From Rubrivivax sp. (GTDB taxonomy: Bacteria > Pseudomonadota > Gammaproteobacteria > Burkholderiales > Burkholderiaceae_C), in NCBI GenBank assembly GCA_016707445.1, contig JADJHR010000006.1, positions 1-64,000 of the forward strand: 64,000 nucleotides of DNA. The letters run 5' to 3'. Below, one piece after another: positions 7,975 through 17,109 of this stretch. Position numbers and translations under genes: made by a program. The first letter of the stretch is position 1; each line of letters starts with the position of its first letter. The notes beneath the pieces are model-generated. The model saw only the letters and a program-made list of their open reading frames with translations. It was not told where the DNA came from and ran no database searches.

Positions 7975-8949
7975 TCAGTATTGCGCCAACCAGTCGCACA
8001 CCGCCTGCGGCATGGCCCGCACGTGACCAGGGAATCGCCCGGCCGGAAAGCCGCAGTGCCCGCCCTGCGCCGGTTGCCACAGCGTGACGAAGCGTCCAAC
8101 AGCGTCCGAGAGTGGCAATGACGCCGCCGGCACGAAGGGGTCGTTGCACGCATTCAGCGCGAGTGCGGGCACGTGGATGCGCGCCAGGTGTGGCTTGGCC
8201 GAGGCCCGAGCCCAGTAGTCGACGGTGCCGGCAAAACCATGCAAGGGTGCGGTGAAGGCATCGTCGAAGTCGAAGATCGTGCGCGCCGCGAGCATGCGCT
8301 GGCGGTCGAACAGCCCCGGATGCTGCTGCCACTTCGCGTCGGCCTTGGGCTTCATCGTCGACAGGAACATGCGTGCGTAGGCCAGGCGGTTGAAGCCGCG
8401 GTCGATGGCCGCGCCTGCTGCGGCCAGGTCCAGCGGTGCCGACACGGCCGCCACCGCCGCCACCAGCCCGCCAGCAGTGTCGCCAGCTTCGCCGGCCCAG
8501 CGCATCAGGGCGTTGCCGCCCAGCGAGACGCCGGCCGCATACAGCTTGACTTCAAAGCGTTGCCGCAGGCGCTGCAGGATCCAGCCGATCTCCTCGAAGT
8601 CACCCGAGTGATAGGCGCGCGGCGCCCGGTTCAGCTCGCCCGAACACCCGCGGAAGTGCGGCATCGCCACCGACCAGCCGCGCACGGCTGCCTCGGCCGC
8701 GAAGCCTTGCGCGTAGTGGCTGGCCGACGAGCCTTCGAGGCCGTGGAACAGCACCAGCGCGGGTGCACCAGCCCCTGGTACGGCGAAGTCGACGTCGATG
8801 AAGTCGCCATCGGGCGTGGCCCAGCGCTCGCGTTGCAATGGCGGCAAGTCCGCCTGTGGACGCGATGAGAACAGCGCCGGCCAGATGGTCTGCAGGTTGC
8901 CGCCCGGCAGCCAGCGCGGATTGCGGACATCCGGCGCGATGGCAGGCAC
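7975..8949 (-). CDS. YheT-family alpha/beta hydrolase
   Basis: Esterase of the YheT/COG0429 family, about 324 residues. It has the family's opening P-x-W-L-P-G-G-N-L-Q-T-I-W-P, an oxyanion H-G-L-E-G, the nucleophile elbow G-V-S-L-G-G-N (Ser about 142) and G-G-H-C-G-F near the end with the catalytic His. I place the start at GTG 8949, just after the upstream stop. An ATG at 9036 would add 29 residues that match no family N-terminus. Ribosome-site evidence is weak for both. Confidence 0.88.
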   Translation of the reverse strand: MPAIAPDVRNPRWLPGGNLQTIWPALFSSRPQADLPPLQRERWATPDGDFIDVDFAVPGAGAPALVLFHGLEGSSASHYAQGFAAEAAVRGWSVAMPHFRGCSGELNRAPRAYHSGDFEEIGWILQRLRQRFEVKLYAAGVSLGGNALMRWAGEAGDTAGGLVAAVAAVSAPLDLAAAGAAIDRGFNRLAYARMFLSTMKPKADAKWQQHPGLFDRQRMLAARTIFDFDDAFTAPLHGFAGTVDYWARASAKPHLARIHVPALALNACNDPFVPAASLPLSDAVGRFVTLWQPAQGGHCGFPAGRFPGHVRAMPQAVCDWLAQY

Positions 8950-8951
8950 CC

Positions 8952-9401
8952 TCAGTGCAGCGTGGATGGCCGCTCCGGCGCGGGCGCGGGCGGCTGGGCT
9001 TCGCCCGGGCTGGCATGGTGCGCCACCATGCGCCAACCCTGGGCCGTGTTGATGTACACGTTGGTCGCGACCACCCAGGCCTTCGGTGGCGCGTCGGCAC
9101 GCGCGCCACGCACCGTTTCCACCAGGTGGTGAACGGCCGCGCCCAGACCCTGTAATCGATGGATCTGTTCGGGCATCGAGCTGACGCCGCCGTGCGAGAA
9201 GATGGCCTCGAAGCTGGCGCGGATTGCCGCCGGCCCGACCAGGCGGGCGCCTCCAGGGTGCACGCAGACGATTTCCTCGTCATCGGCCCAGACCGCCATC
9301 AGGCGCGCCAGATCGGCGTGCGCCAGGGCTTCGTAGAACTGCGCCTCGACGTCGTCGGCGCTGGCCAGCAGGCTGGCCTGGGGCGGCTTGAGGCGGCTCA
9401 T
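8952..9401 (-). CDS. SnoaL/NTF2-like fold protein
   Basis: 149-residue protein with the nuclear transport factor 2-like pattern: the N-terminal helix D-D-V-E-A-Q-F-Y-E-A-L, then W-A-D-D-E-E-I-V-C-V-H-P-G-G and a final W-R-M-V-A-H-H-A-S. This is a common conserved cupped-barrel protein with no assigned reaction, often written off as DUF4440/SnoaL-like. Start 9401 is preferred over 9419. Only 2 bases separate it from the YheT-type gene, so it leads this three-gene operon. Confidence 0.82.
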   Translation of the reverse strand: MSRLKPPQASLLASADDVEAQFYEALAHADLARLMAVWADDEEIVCVHPGGARLVGPAAIRASFEAIFSHGGVSSMPEQIHRLQGLGAAVHHLVETVRGARADAPPKAWVVATNVYINTAQGWRMVAHHASPGEAQPPAPAPERPSTLH

Positions 9402-9534
9402 GAACCCGGAAAACCCCACTGGGACAAGCGAAGGAAGCGCGGATTGTAGAGACGGCGCACACGCCCGCCCACCCCATTCACGCGGTTGCGCAGCCCTACC
9501 GAACGTCGCCTGGCACGGGCCGTCGCGATGCGTT

Positions 9535-9738
9535 TCAGTGCGCCGACGAGAGCGTCTCGCCGGCCTTCAGGCGGTAGGCCGTGCCGCAGTAAGGGCAGCT
9601 GCCCTCACCATGCGTGAGGTCGATGTACACGCGCGGGTGGTTGCTCCACAGCGGCATCGCCGGGTTGGGGCAGAAGGTGACGCCCGGGCCCAGCAGGTCC
9701 TTGGCAGCGAGTTCGACGACGGGCTTGACTTCGTTCAT
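9535..9738 (-). CDS. Small zinc-finger domain protein (NDUFS6-like)
   Basis: 67-residue protein with F-C-P, a His in the middle, and C-P-Y-C-G-T-x-Y near the end. This is the CHCC-type zinc finger found in a small family usually encoded beside ilvE in Burkholderiales and related to the complex I NDUFS6 subunit. The function in bacteria is unclear. The start at 9738 has AAGGGTG upstream. It lies 11 bases after ilvE and is probably co-transcribed with it. Confidence 0.88.
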   Translation of the reverse strand: MNEVKPVVELAAKDLLGPGVTFCPNPAMPLWSNHPRVYIDLTHGEGSCPYCGTAYRLKAGETLSSAH

Positions 9739-9749
9739 CGCAGCACCCT

Positions 9750-10673
9750 TCAGACCTTGCTCAGCCATTCGGCGTATTTCGGGTTGCGGCCGTTGACGAT
9801 GTCGAAGAACGCGTTCTGGATCTTGGCGGTCAGGGGTCCGCGTTCGCCGGCGCCGATCTCGATGCGGTCGAGCTCACGGATCGGCGTCACCTCGGCTGCG
9901 GTACCGGTGAAGAAAGCCTCGTCGCTGATGTAGACCTCGTCGCGCGTGATGCGCTTCTGTACCACCTCGAGCCCCAGGTCCTGGCAGATCGAGAACACCG
10001 TGTTGCGCGTGATGCCGTTCAATGCGCCGGCCGACAGGTCGGGCGTGTAGACGACACCGCCCTTGATCACGAAGATGTTCTCGCCTGCACCTTCGCTGAC
10101 GAAGCCCGAGGCGTCGAGCAGCAGCGCCTCGTCGTAACCGTCCTCGGTGGCTTCCATGTTGGCCAGGATCGAGTTGCTGTAGTTGCTGACCGCCTTCGCC
10201 TGCGTCATCGTGATGTTCACGTGATGTCGCGTGTAGCTGCTGGTCTTGACGCGGATGCCGCGGCGCAGACCCTCTTCGCCCAGGTAGGCACCCCAGGGCC
10301 AGGCCGCCACCATCAGGTGGATGGTGTTGCCTTTGGGGCTGACGCCCAGCTTTTGATCACCGATCCAGATCAGCGGCCGCAGGTAGCAGCTTTCGAGCTT
10401 GTTCTCGCGCACCACGTCGAGCTGCGCCTGGCACACCTGCTCGAAGCTGAACGGGATCTTCATGCGCAGGATCTTGGCGCTGTTGAACAGCCGCTCGGTG
10501 TGTTCGCGCAGTCGAAAGATCGCCGTGCCCTGCACCGTGTTGTAAGCGCGAACGCCTTCAAAAGCGCCGCAGCCATAGTGCAGCGTGTGCGTCAGCACAT
10601 GGATCTTGGCGTCACGCCAATCGACCATCTGGCCGTCCATCCAGATCTTGCCGTCACGGTCGGACATCGACAT
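9750..10673 (-). CDS. ilvE: Branched-chain amino acid aminotransferase
   Basis: Fold-type IV PLP aminotransferase that makes Val, Leu and Ile from their 2-oxoacids, 307 residues as usual. It has H-Y-G-C-G-A-F-E-G-x-R near residues 32-42, the PLP lysine in T-Q-A-K-A-V-S-N-Y (Lys about 160), and the cofactor-binding G-T-A-A-E-V-T-P-I near the C-terminus. GAGG precedes the start. It leads a two-gene unit with the small zinc-finger gene. Confidence 0.97.
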   Translation of the reverse strand: MSMSDRDGKIWMDGQMVDWRDAKIHVLTHTLHYGCGAFEGVRAYNTVQGTAIFRLREHTERLFNSAKILRMKIPFSFEQVCQAQLDVVRENKLESCYLRPLIWIGDQKLGVSPKGNTIHLMVAAWPWGAYLGEEGLRRGIRVKTSSYTRHHVNITMTQAKAVSNYSNSILANMEATEDGYDEALLLDASGFVSEGAGENIFVIKGGVVYTPDLSAGALNGITRNTVFSICQDLGLEVVQKRITRDEVYISDEAFFTGTAAEVTPIRELDRIEIGAGERGPLTAKIQNAFFDIVNGRNPKYAEWLSKV

Positions 10674-10708
10674 GGGGTACCTCGGGGGGAGTGCGAAAGG
10701 CCGTGATT

Positions 10709-11143
10709 TTAGGCTGGCGGCGGCGCGTCGGCCGCCGTGTTGACCGAAGCTCGTTCCAATGTGAAGGCGCTGCAGCGCCCGCCGCGCATCTCGACCCGAA
10801 CACGGTCACCGCCGGCATCGGTCCAGACGAAGGTCTCGGGCTCGTCGGCCACCTTCTCGCCCAGGCTGCGTGTCAGCGGCAGGATCTGAACCAGCGTCAT
10901 GCCCGGTCGCAGCTTGGCCTGCAGCATCACCGCGTTGGCGATCGAGCCCATCGGCCGCCCGGCTGCGGTGCGCAGCGCGCGCAGCACGCGGCTGAATTGC
11001 AACAGCAGCCAGAACACCACGGCCGACATCGCCAGCACCACACCCTGCCAGCCATAACTGAAGTAGCCGCCGACCACGGCCGCAGCCGCCAGGCCCCAGC
11101 CGAGGATCGGGTTCAAGCGCGGTGCCCGGACAATGCCGGACAT
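10709..11143 (-). CDS. Hypothetical membrane protein
   Basis: About 144 residues with two hydrophobic segments near the N-terminus (about 15-32 and 36-55), then a soluble part rich in Arg and Val. There are no known motifs beyond this layout. The chosen ATG at 11143 overlaps, base for base, a possible ATG of the divergent glycosyltransferase gene. A TTG about 9 codons later would avoid the clash. Probably an inner-membrane protein of unknown role that lies 35 bases upstream of ilvE on the same strand. Confidence 0.7.
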   Translation of the reverse strand: MSGIVRAPRLNPILGWGLAAAAVVGGYFSYGWQGVVLAMSAVVFWLLLQFSRVLRALRTAAGRPMGSIANAVMLQAKLRPGMTLVQILPLTRSLGEKVADEPETFVWTDAGGDRVRVEMRGGRCSAFTLERASVNTAADAPPPA

Positions 11144-11906
11144 GGACGATCTGCACACATGGGTGATCAACCTCGACAGGGACAGCGAGCGGCTGCAACG
11201 CATCACGCAGCAACTGGCGGCTACAGGCCTGGCCTGGACGCGACAGTGCGCAGTCTATGGACGCGATCTGCCGCCGGAAGAACAACGACGCCTGCTCGAC
11301 AGCGAGACCTACCGGCGCCGGCACGGCATGCAGCCGGCACTGGGTGAGCTGGGATGTTACCTGTCGCACGTGGCGGTGATGCGCGCGCTGCTGACGTCGA
11401 CGCACCGCCATGCGCTGGTCCTGGAGGACGACGTGCTGCTGACGCCGGCACTGCTGCCAGTGCTGCAGGGGCTGCTGCGCCATGCCGATCGCTGGGACAT
11501 GGTCAAGCTCTCGGCGGTGCATTCGGGCACGCCGCAGCCGGTGCTCGAACTGGCGCCCGGCCACAGCCTGGCGGTGATGCTCAGCCGCTGCACGGGGTCG
11601 TCGGCCTATCTGGTCAACCGCCGCACCGCACAGACCTATGTCGAACGTCTGCTGCCGATGACACTGCCCTATGACCACGTGTTCGACCAGGGCTGGACCT
11701 TCGACCTCAAGGTGCGGCTGGTGACTCCCACGCCCTGCATTCATGACGAGCAAATCGCCACCACGATTACCACCGGCGGTGCGTCGCGCAAGTTCGCCTG
11801 GCATCGCCGGCTGTCGGCGCACGCCTGGCGGCTGGGCAACGAGCTGCGTCGTGTGCGCTACGGTCTGAGCGAGACCTGGCGCGAGAAGCGCCTGCCAAGT
11901 CGGTAG
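11133..11906 (+). CDS. Glycosyltransferase family 25 (LPS-type)
   Basis: 257-residue cytosolic GT25 enzyme of the kind that adds sugars to lipooligosaccharide. It shows W-V-I-N-L-D-R-D-S-E-R at the N-terminus, L-G-E-L-G-C-Y-L-S-H in the family position, the metal/nucleotide motif L-E-D-D-V (about 99-103), S-S-A-Y-L-V-N, and P-Y-D-H-V-F-D for the acceptor side. The start is either ATG 11133 or ATG 11142. It is a lone gene with no LPS cluster around it, and converges on radA. Confidence 0.88.
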   Translation: MPDMDDLHTWVINLDRDSERLQRITQQLAATGLAWTRQCAVYGRDLPPEEQRRLLDSETYRRRHGMQPALGELGCYLSHVAVMRALLTSTHRHALVLEDDVLLTPALLPVLQGLLRHADRWDMVKLSAVHSGTPQPVLELAPGHSLAVMLSRCTGSSAYLVNRRTAQTYVERLLPMTLPYDHVFDQGWTFDLKVRLVTPTPCIHDEQIATTITTGGASRKFAWHRRLSAHAWRLGNELRRVRYGLSETWREKRLPSR

Positions 11907-11914
11907 CTGCCGAC

Positions 11915-13273
11915 CTACAGGCCGCGCACGACGTCCATGGCCTGCTCGATGCGGTCGACGGCGTGGATCTCCAGGCCTTCGAACAAGGCCTTTTTCGGCG
12001 CGTTGGCCTTGGGCACCACGGCGATGCCGAAGCCAAGCTTGGCCGCTTCGCGCAGCCGCTCTTGACCGCGCGGTGCCGGCCGCACCTCACCGGCCAGACC
12101 GACCTCGCCGAAGGCGATGAAGCCGCGCGGCAACGCACGGCCGCGCAAGCTGCTTTGAATGGCCAGCATCACCGCCAGGTCGGCAGCCGGCTCGGCGATG
12201 CGCACGCCGCCGACTGCGTTGACGAACACGTCCTGGTCCATGCAGGCCACGCCAGCATGGCGGTGCAGTACGGCCAGCAGCATGGCCAGGCGATCGCGGT
12301 CCAGGCCCACGCTGAGCCGGCGCGGGCTGGGGCCGCCGCTGTCCACCAGCGCCTGGATCTCCACCAGCAGCGGCCGCGTGCCCTCCAGCGTGACCAGCAC
12401 GCACGACCCGGGCACTGGCTCGGTGTGCGTGGACAGGAAGATCGCGCTCGGGTTGCTGACGCCCTTCAGGCCCTTTTCGGTCATCGCAAAGACGCCGATC
12501 TCGTTGACGGCACCGAAGCGGTTCTTGATCGCACGCACCAGGCGAAAGCTGCTGTGCGTGTCGCCTTCGAAATACAGCACCGTGTCGACGATGTGCTCGA
12601 GCACACGCGGGCCGGCCAGCGCGCCTTCCTTGGTGACATGGCCCACCAGCACCATCGTGCAGCCGCTGGTCTTGGCATAGCGCGTCAGCTGGGCCGCACA
12701 TTCGCGCACCTGGGCCACCGATCCCGGTGCCGAACTGAGCTGCTCGGAATACACGGTCTGGATCGAGTCGATGACGCAGAACGACGGCTTCTCGGCGTCC
12801 AGCGTGGCGACGATGCGCTCGAGGTTGATCTCGGCCTGCACGCGCACATGGGTGCCAGCCAGCCCGAGCCGGCGTGCACGCAGCGCCACCTGGGCGCCGC
12901 TTTCTTCACCGGTGACGTACAGCACCTTCATCTGCTGCGACAGCGCGTCCAGCGCCTGCAGCAGCAGAGTGCTCTTGCCGATGCCGGGGTCGCCACCGAT
13001 CAGCACCACACCCCCGGGCACGATGCCGCCGCCCAGCACGCGATCGAGCTCCTCCTGACCGGTGGGGGTGCGCGCCACCTCACTGGCGTCGATCTCGCTC
13101 AGCGTGGCCACGGGCTGGTTGCGCGCCACTGACTGGAAGCGGTTCCTGGTGCCGGCCGTGGCTTCGACCGGCCCCTCGTCCAGCGTGTTCCAGGCCCCGC
13201 AGTGCGGACACTTGCCCAGCCACTTGGGATTGCTGCCGCCGCAGTCGCGGCAGGTGTAGATCGACTTGGCCAT
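11915..13273 (-). CDS. radA: DNA repair protein RadA
   Basis: RecA-like ATPase that promotes branch migration in recombinational repair, 452 residues. It carries the N-terminal four-Cys zinc finger (C-R-D-C and C-P-H-C-G), Walker A G-G-D-P-G-I-G-K-S-T, the RadA-specific K-N-R-F-G motif, and a C-terminal Lon-like domain. The start at 13273 gives the family-standard M-A-K opening. The in-frame extension to 13354 is not typical. Confidence 0.97.
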   Translation of the reverse strand: MAKSIYTCRDCGGSNPKWLGKCPHCGAWNTLDEGPVEATAGTRNRFQSVARNQPVATLSEIDASEVARTPTGQEELDRVLGGGIVPGGVVLIGGDPGIGKSTLLLQALDALSQQMKVLYVTGEESGAQVALRARRLGLAGTHVRVQAEINLERIVATLDAEKPSFCVIDSIQTVYSEQLSSAPGSVAQVRECAAQLTRYAKTSGCTMVLVGHVTKEGALAGPRVLEHIVDTVLYFEGDTHSSFRLVRAIKNRFGAVNEIGVFAMTEKGLKGVSNPSAIFLSTHTEPVPGSCVLVTLEGTRPLLVEIQALVDSGGPSPRRLSVGLDRDRLAMLLAVLHRHAGVACMDQDVFVNAVGGVRIAEPAADLAVMLAIQSSLRGRALPRGFIAFGEVGLAGEVRPAPRGQERLREAAKLGFGIAVVPKANAPKKALFEGLEIHAVDRIEQAMDVVRGL

Positions 13274-13431
13274 GTCGGCATTGTCGCGGGCCGTTCGCAC
13301 CGGTAGTTCGATCGGAGATGACTTCTTAGGCCACATTAAGACCCTACAGTACACAATGTGAACTGCTCAGTCTATATTTCGCTTCGTCGAGTTTCCCTCA
13401 CCCCTGTCCCTCAACCTCCAAGGATCGAACC

Positions 13432-13884
13432 ATGAAGAAGCTGCTGATTACCACTTTGCTCGCCACCGGCGCCCTGGCCGTGCAAGCCAAGGACATCGTC
13501 GACACCGCTGTCGCTGCCGGTCAGTTCAAGACCCTGGCCACCGCATTGCAGGCCGCCGGCCTGATCGACACGCTGAAGGGCGCGGGCCCGTTCACGGTGT
13601 TCGCACCGACCGACGAGGCCTTTGCCAAGGTGCCCAAGGCCGACCTCGACGCGCTGCTGAAGGACAAGGCCAAGTTGACCGCGGTGCTCACCTACCACGT
13701 GGTGCCGGGCAAGGTGATGGCCAAGGACGTCAAGGCCGGCATGGTCAAGACGGTGCAGGGCAGTGCGCTGACGGTGTCGACCACCGGTGGCGTGATGGTC
13801 GACAACGCCAATGTTGTCAAGACCGACATCGTGGCCGACAACGGCGTGATCCACGTGATCGACAGCGTCGTGATCCCGAAGTAA
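13432..13884 (+). CDS. Secreted fasciclin-domain protein
   Basis: 150 residues: a Sec signal peptide (about 1-19, ending A-V-Q-A) and a single FAS1 domain with F-T-V-F-A-P-T-D-E-A-F and L-T-Y-H-V-V-P-G, closed by I-H-V-I-D-S-V. Such periplasmic or surface proteins mediate adhesion. Bacterial single-domain forms are widespread and poorly characterised. AAGGATCG precedes the start; upstream, TATATT near 13372 could be a -10 box. It is divergent from radA and stands alone. Confidence 0.93.
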   Translation: MKKLLITTLLATGALAVQAKDIVDTAVAAGQFKTLATALQAAGLIDTLKGAGPFTVFAPTDEAFAKVPKADLDALLKDKAKLTAVLTYHVVPGKVMAKDVKAGMVKTVQGSALTVSTTGGVMVDNANVVKTDIVADNGVIHVIDSVVIPK

Positions 13885-13890
13885 GCACGC

Positions 13891-14292
13891 TCACCCGCTG
13901 ACCTTGGCGCGCAGCGCCTTGGTCTGGCCGCGCTGCACCTTTCCCTCCAGCCGACGGCGGCGTGAGCCCGCCGTCGGCCGAGTGGCGATGCGCGGGCGCG
14001 GCGGCTGCGCCGCCTGGTCGACCATAGCCTGCAGTCGCGCCAGGGCGTCATGCCGATTGCGCGCCAGGCTGCGATGGTCCTGTGCCTTGATCACGACCAC
14101 ACCATCGCCACTGATGCGCTGGTCATGCTGCGCCAGCAGCCGCAGCTTCAGGGCGTCGGGCAGGCTCGACGCAGACACATCAAACCGAAGCTGCGCCGCG
14201 TTCGACACCTTGTTGACATTCTGACCGCCCGCCCCCTGGGCACGAATGGCCGACCACTCGACATCGGATTCGGCCAGACGCGGCGCCTTCAA
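13891..14292 (-). CDS. arfB: Alternative ribosome-rescue factor ArfB (YaeJ)
   Basis: Peptidyl-tRNA hydrolase that frees ribosomes stalled without a stop codon. The 133-residue protein has the catalytic G-G-Q at 22-24 in R-A-Q-G-A-G-G-Q-N-V-N-K and a basic Lys/Arg-rich C-terminal tail that enters the mRNA channel, as in E. coli YaeJ. It converges on the fasciclin gene with 6 bases between them. Confidence 0.95.
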   Translation of the reverse strand: MKAPRLAESDVEWSAIRAQGAGGQNVNKVSNAAQLRFDVSASSLPDALKLRLLAQHDQRISGDGVVVIKAQDHRSLARNRHDALARLQAMVDQAAQPPRPRIATRPTAGSRRRRLEGKVQRGQTKALRAKVSG

Positions 14293-14307
14293 CGCGCCCG
14301 CCGCTGG

Positions 14308-14565
14308 CTACGACGCGCTGCTGCTGCCGCGCACCTTCTGCACGATGAACAGCAGCACGAACGCGCCGACGACCGAGGCGATCCAGCCCGCCGTCTGGCC
14401 CACCGTGTACCAGCCCATCGCCTGCCCGACGTAGCCGGCGATCAGCGAGCCGCCGATACCGAGCAAACAGGTCAGGATCCAGCCCATCTTCTGATCGCCC
14501 GGCATCACGAAGCGCGCCAGCGCGCCCACGATCAAGCCGACGATGATGGTTGTAACGATGCCCAT
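14308..14565 (-). CDS. GlsB/YeaQ/YmgE-family stress membrane protein
   Basis: 85-residue protein with three hydrophobic helices and the family's G-L-I-V-G-A-L-A-R, P-G-D-Q-K-M-G and G-W-I-A-S-V-V-G-A motifs. These transglycosylase-associated small proteins are induced by stress in many bacteria, and their reaction is unknown. AAGGA precedes the start. It lies 15 bases before arfB on the same strand. Confidence 0.92.
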   Translation of the reverse strand: MGIVTTIIVGLIVGALARFVMPGDQKMGWILTCLLGIGGSLIAGYVGQAMGWYTVGQTAGWIASVVGAFVLLFIVQKVRGSSSAS

Positions 14566-14612
14566 GGATTTTCCTTAAGCAAGAGTGGGAAGCGGGTGGA
14601 GTCGGTCGACCC

Positions 14613-15708
14613 TCAGTCGACAGTTTGCACCGGCACCCGCCGGGCCAGTGCACACATCAGTTCATAGCCGATCGTGCCTGCCGCATGGGCCACGTCGTCG
14701 ATCGCCAGCAGGCTGCCGCCGGGCCCGTGACCCCACAGCGTGACCTCCGTGCCGATCTCGGCCGCGGGCACCGGGCCAAGGTCGACCGCCAGCATGTCCA
14801 TCGACACCCGACCCACGGTACCGGTGCGCACACCGTCCACCAGCACCGGGGTGTCGGTGCCGGCATGGCGCGGGTAGCCGTCTGCATAGCCGCAGGCCAC
14901 GATGCCGATGCGCATTGGTCTGCGTGGCGGTGAAGCTGCTGCCATAGCCCACGCTGTCGCCCGGTTGCAGCTGCTGGGTGCCGATCAGCGCCGAGCGCAA
15001 GGTCATGACGGGCTGCAGGCCCCAGTGGTGGATGTCGTGGGCAGGAAAGTCGGGCGCGCTGCCATAAGTGAGGATGCCCGCACGCACCCAGTCGCTGCGC
15101 AGCGCGGGCCCGCCATGGCGCAATATGGCCGCACTGTTGGACACGCTGCGCTCGCCGGGCAGGTCGTGCGTCGCGGCATCAAAGGCGGCCAGCGGGCGCG
15201 CAATGCCGCGCTCGCCATCGGCGTCGGCAAAGTGTGTCATGAGCGAGATCTCGTCGACCTGCGGCAGCGCGTTCAGCCGCGCCCAGGCACCACGAAAGGC
15301 CGCCGGCGTGAAGCCGAGCCGGTTCATGCCGCTGTTCATCTTCAGGAATACACGCTGCGGTACCCTGGTCTTGTGGCGGCTGAGCCAATCGATCTGCGCC
15401 TCGTGGTGCACCACGTGCCAGAGGTCCAGACGCGAACACAGCTCGAGGTCACGCGGCTCGAAGCAACCCTCAAGCAGCAGCACCGGCCCGCGCCAGCCCA
15501 GCGTGCGCAAGCGCTCGGCCTCGGCCAGGTCGAGCAGCGCAAAGCCGTCGGCACCACGCAGGCTGTCGAAGACGCGCTCGATGCCATGCCCGTAGGCGTC
15601 GGCCTTGACCACCGCCCACACCCGCGCGTCGGGGGCCGCGGCCCGTGCGCGCTTCAGGTTGTGCGCCAGGGCAGAGGCGTGGATGAGGGCTTCGATCGGG
15701 CGCGGCAT
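14613..15708 (-). pseudogene. alr: Alanine racemase, frameshifted
   Basis: PLP-dependent racemase that supplies D-Ala for peptidoglycan. The N-terminal part (15708 to about 14917) has A-V-V-K-A-D-A-Y-G-H-G with the PLP lysine and ends at G-Y-G-S-S-F-T-A. The C-terminal part (14915 to 14613) resumes in another frame with M-R-I-G-I-V-A-C-G-Y-A-D-G-Y-P-R and the catalytic-region S-M-D-M. Removing one base near 14916 restores a full-length protein of normal size (about 364 residues). Either the copy is broken or the sequence has an error. Alr is essential unless a second copy exists, so an error is likelier. It is divergent from lplT. Confidence 0.9.
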
Positions 15709-15823
15709 GGTGGTGGAATTCTGCCAGCCGACGCCGGTGGGGGCCATGCTATAAACCGCGCGCCCTCATGACGGAGACTGGGCGCCGGCTCTCGTGCAGC
15801 GGCGCCGCGATGCGCGCGATACG

Positions 15824-17101
15824 ATGAAAAAAGGTTTCTCGACCATCATGTCGGCGCAGTTCTTCAGCTCGCTCGCCGACAACGCCCTGCTGGTGGCCGC
15901 GGTCGAGTTGCTGAGGTTGGGCCACGCGCCCGCCTGGCAGACCCCCGCGCTGGCCCCCATGTTCGCGCTGTTCTATGTGGTGCTGGCCCCTTTTGTCGGC
16001 GCGTTTTCCGACAGCATCCCCAAAGGCTGGGTGATGTTCATCTCGAACAGCATCAAGGTCGTCGGCTGCCTGATGATGCTGTTCGGCGGCCACCCCTTGC
16101 TGGCCTATGCGGTGGTGGGGCTGGGCGCAGCGGCCTACTCGCCTGCCAAGTACGGCATCCTGACCGAGCTGCTGCCACCGTCGCAGCTGGTCAAGGGCAA
16201 TGGCTGGATCGAGGGCCTGACCGTGGGGTCGATCATCCTGGGCATCCTGCTCGGCGGCCAGCTGGTCGGGCCGCGCTTGTCGACTTCCTTGCTGGGCTTT
16301 GATCTACCGATGTTCGACACCGGCATCGACACCGCACCCGAAGCGGCGATCTCGGTGATCGTCTTCATCTACGTGCTGGCGGCGATCTTCAACATCTTCA
16401 TCCCTCGCACCGACGCACCGCTGCAACCCATGGTGGGCAATGTGTTCGGCATGGTGCGCGACTTCTCGCACTGCAACGCCAGGCTGTGGGCCGACAAGCT
16501 GGGGCAGATCACGCTGGCCACCACCACCGTGCTGTGGGGCATCTTCGGCAACCTGCGGCTGATCGTCTTCGCCTGGGCAGCGGCGGCGCTGGGCTACACC
16601 ACCACGCAGGCGTCCAGCCTGGCCGGGGTGGTGATCGTCGGCTCGGTCATCGGCGCGGTGTCGGCGGCGTCGCTGATGCGGCTGGACAAGGCCACCCGGG
16701 TGCTGCCGCTGGCGATCGCGGTCGGTTTCCTGATGATCGGCCTGAACGTGATCACCAACGTCTGGGTCGCGGCACCCTTCCTGGTGGTGCTGGGGGCCTT
16801 GTGCGGCTTCCTCATCGTGCCGATGAACGCGCTGCTGCAGCACCGCGGCCACAACCTGATGGGCGCGGGCCGCTCGATCGCCGTGCAGAACTTCAACGAG
16901 CAGGCCTGCATCCTGGGCGTGGGCGCGCTGTACAGCGGGCTGACCAAGTTCGGCCTGTCGGCGTTCGTCGCCATCGCCACCTTCGGGCTGCTGACGGCTG
17001 GCACGATGGAGATGGTCCGCCGCTGGCACGCGCGCAACTGTGTTCAGCACGCCGACGAGGTCGAGCGCCTGCTCGCCATCGCGCGCAGCGACGGCCACTG
17101 A
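15824..17101 (+). CDS. lplT: Lysophospholipid transporter LplT
   Basis: MFS-type carrier of 425 residues that flips lysophospholipids inward for re-acylation. It has the LplT opening K-K-G-F-S-T-I-M-S-A-Q-F-F-S-S-L-A-D-N and the P-A-K-Y-G-I-L-T-E-L-L-P motif after the fourth helix, then about twelve membrane spans. The acyltransferase partner (aas) found fused or adjacent in enterobacteria is not next to it here. ATG 15824 is the standard start. Confidence 0.93.
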   Translation: MKKGFSTIMSAQFFSSLADNALLVAAVELLRLGHAPAWQTPALAPMFALFYVVLAPFVGAFSDSIPKGWVMFISNSIKVVGCLMMLFGGHPLLAYAVVGLGAAAYSPAKYGILTELLPPSQLVKGNGWIEGLTVGSIILGILLGGQLVGPRLSTSLLGFDLPMFDTGIDTAPEAAISVIVFIYVLAAIFNIFIPRTDAPLQPMVGNVFGMVRDFSHCNARLWADKLGQITLATTTVLWGIFGNLRLIVFAWAAAALGYTTTQASSLAGVVIVGSVIGAVSAASLMRLDKATRVLPLAIAVGFLMIGLNVITNVWVAAPFLVVLGALCGFLIVPMNALLQHRGHNLMGAGRSIAVQNFNEQACILGVGALYSGLTKFGLSAFVAIATFGLLTAGTMEMVRRWHARNCVQHADEVERLLAIARSDGH

Positions 17102-17109
17102 GCTGCGCG

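Noticed and set aside
10806..11822. 338-codon minus-strand ORF over the glycosyltransferase
   Set aside because: Opposite-strand shadow with His/Arg/Gln-rich composition; the GT25 motifs are on the plus strand.
11963..13132. 389-codon plus-strand ORF opposite radA
   Set aside because: Shadow of radA, no recognisable motifs.
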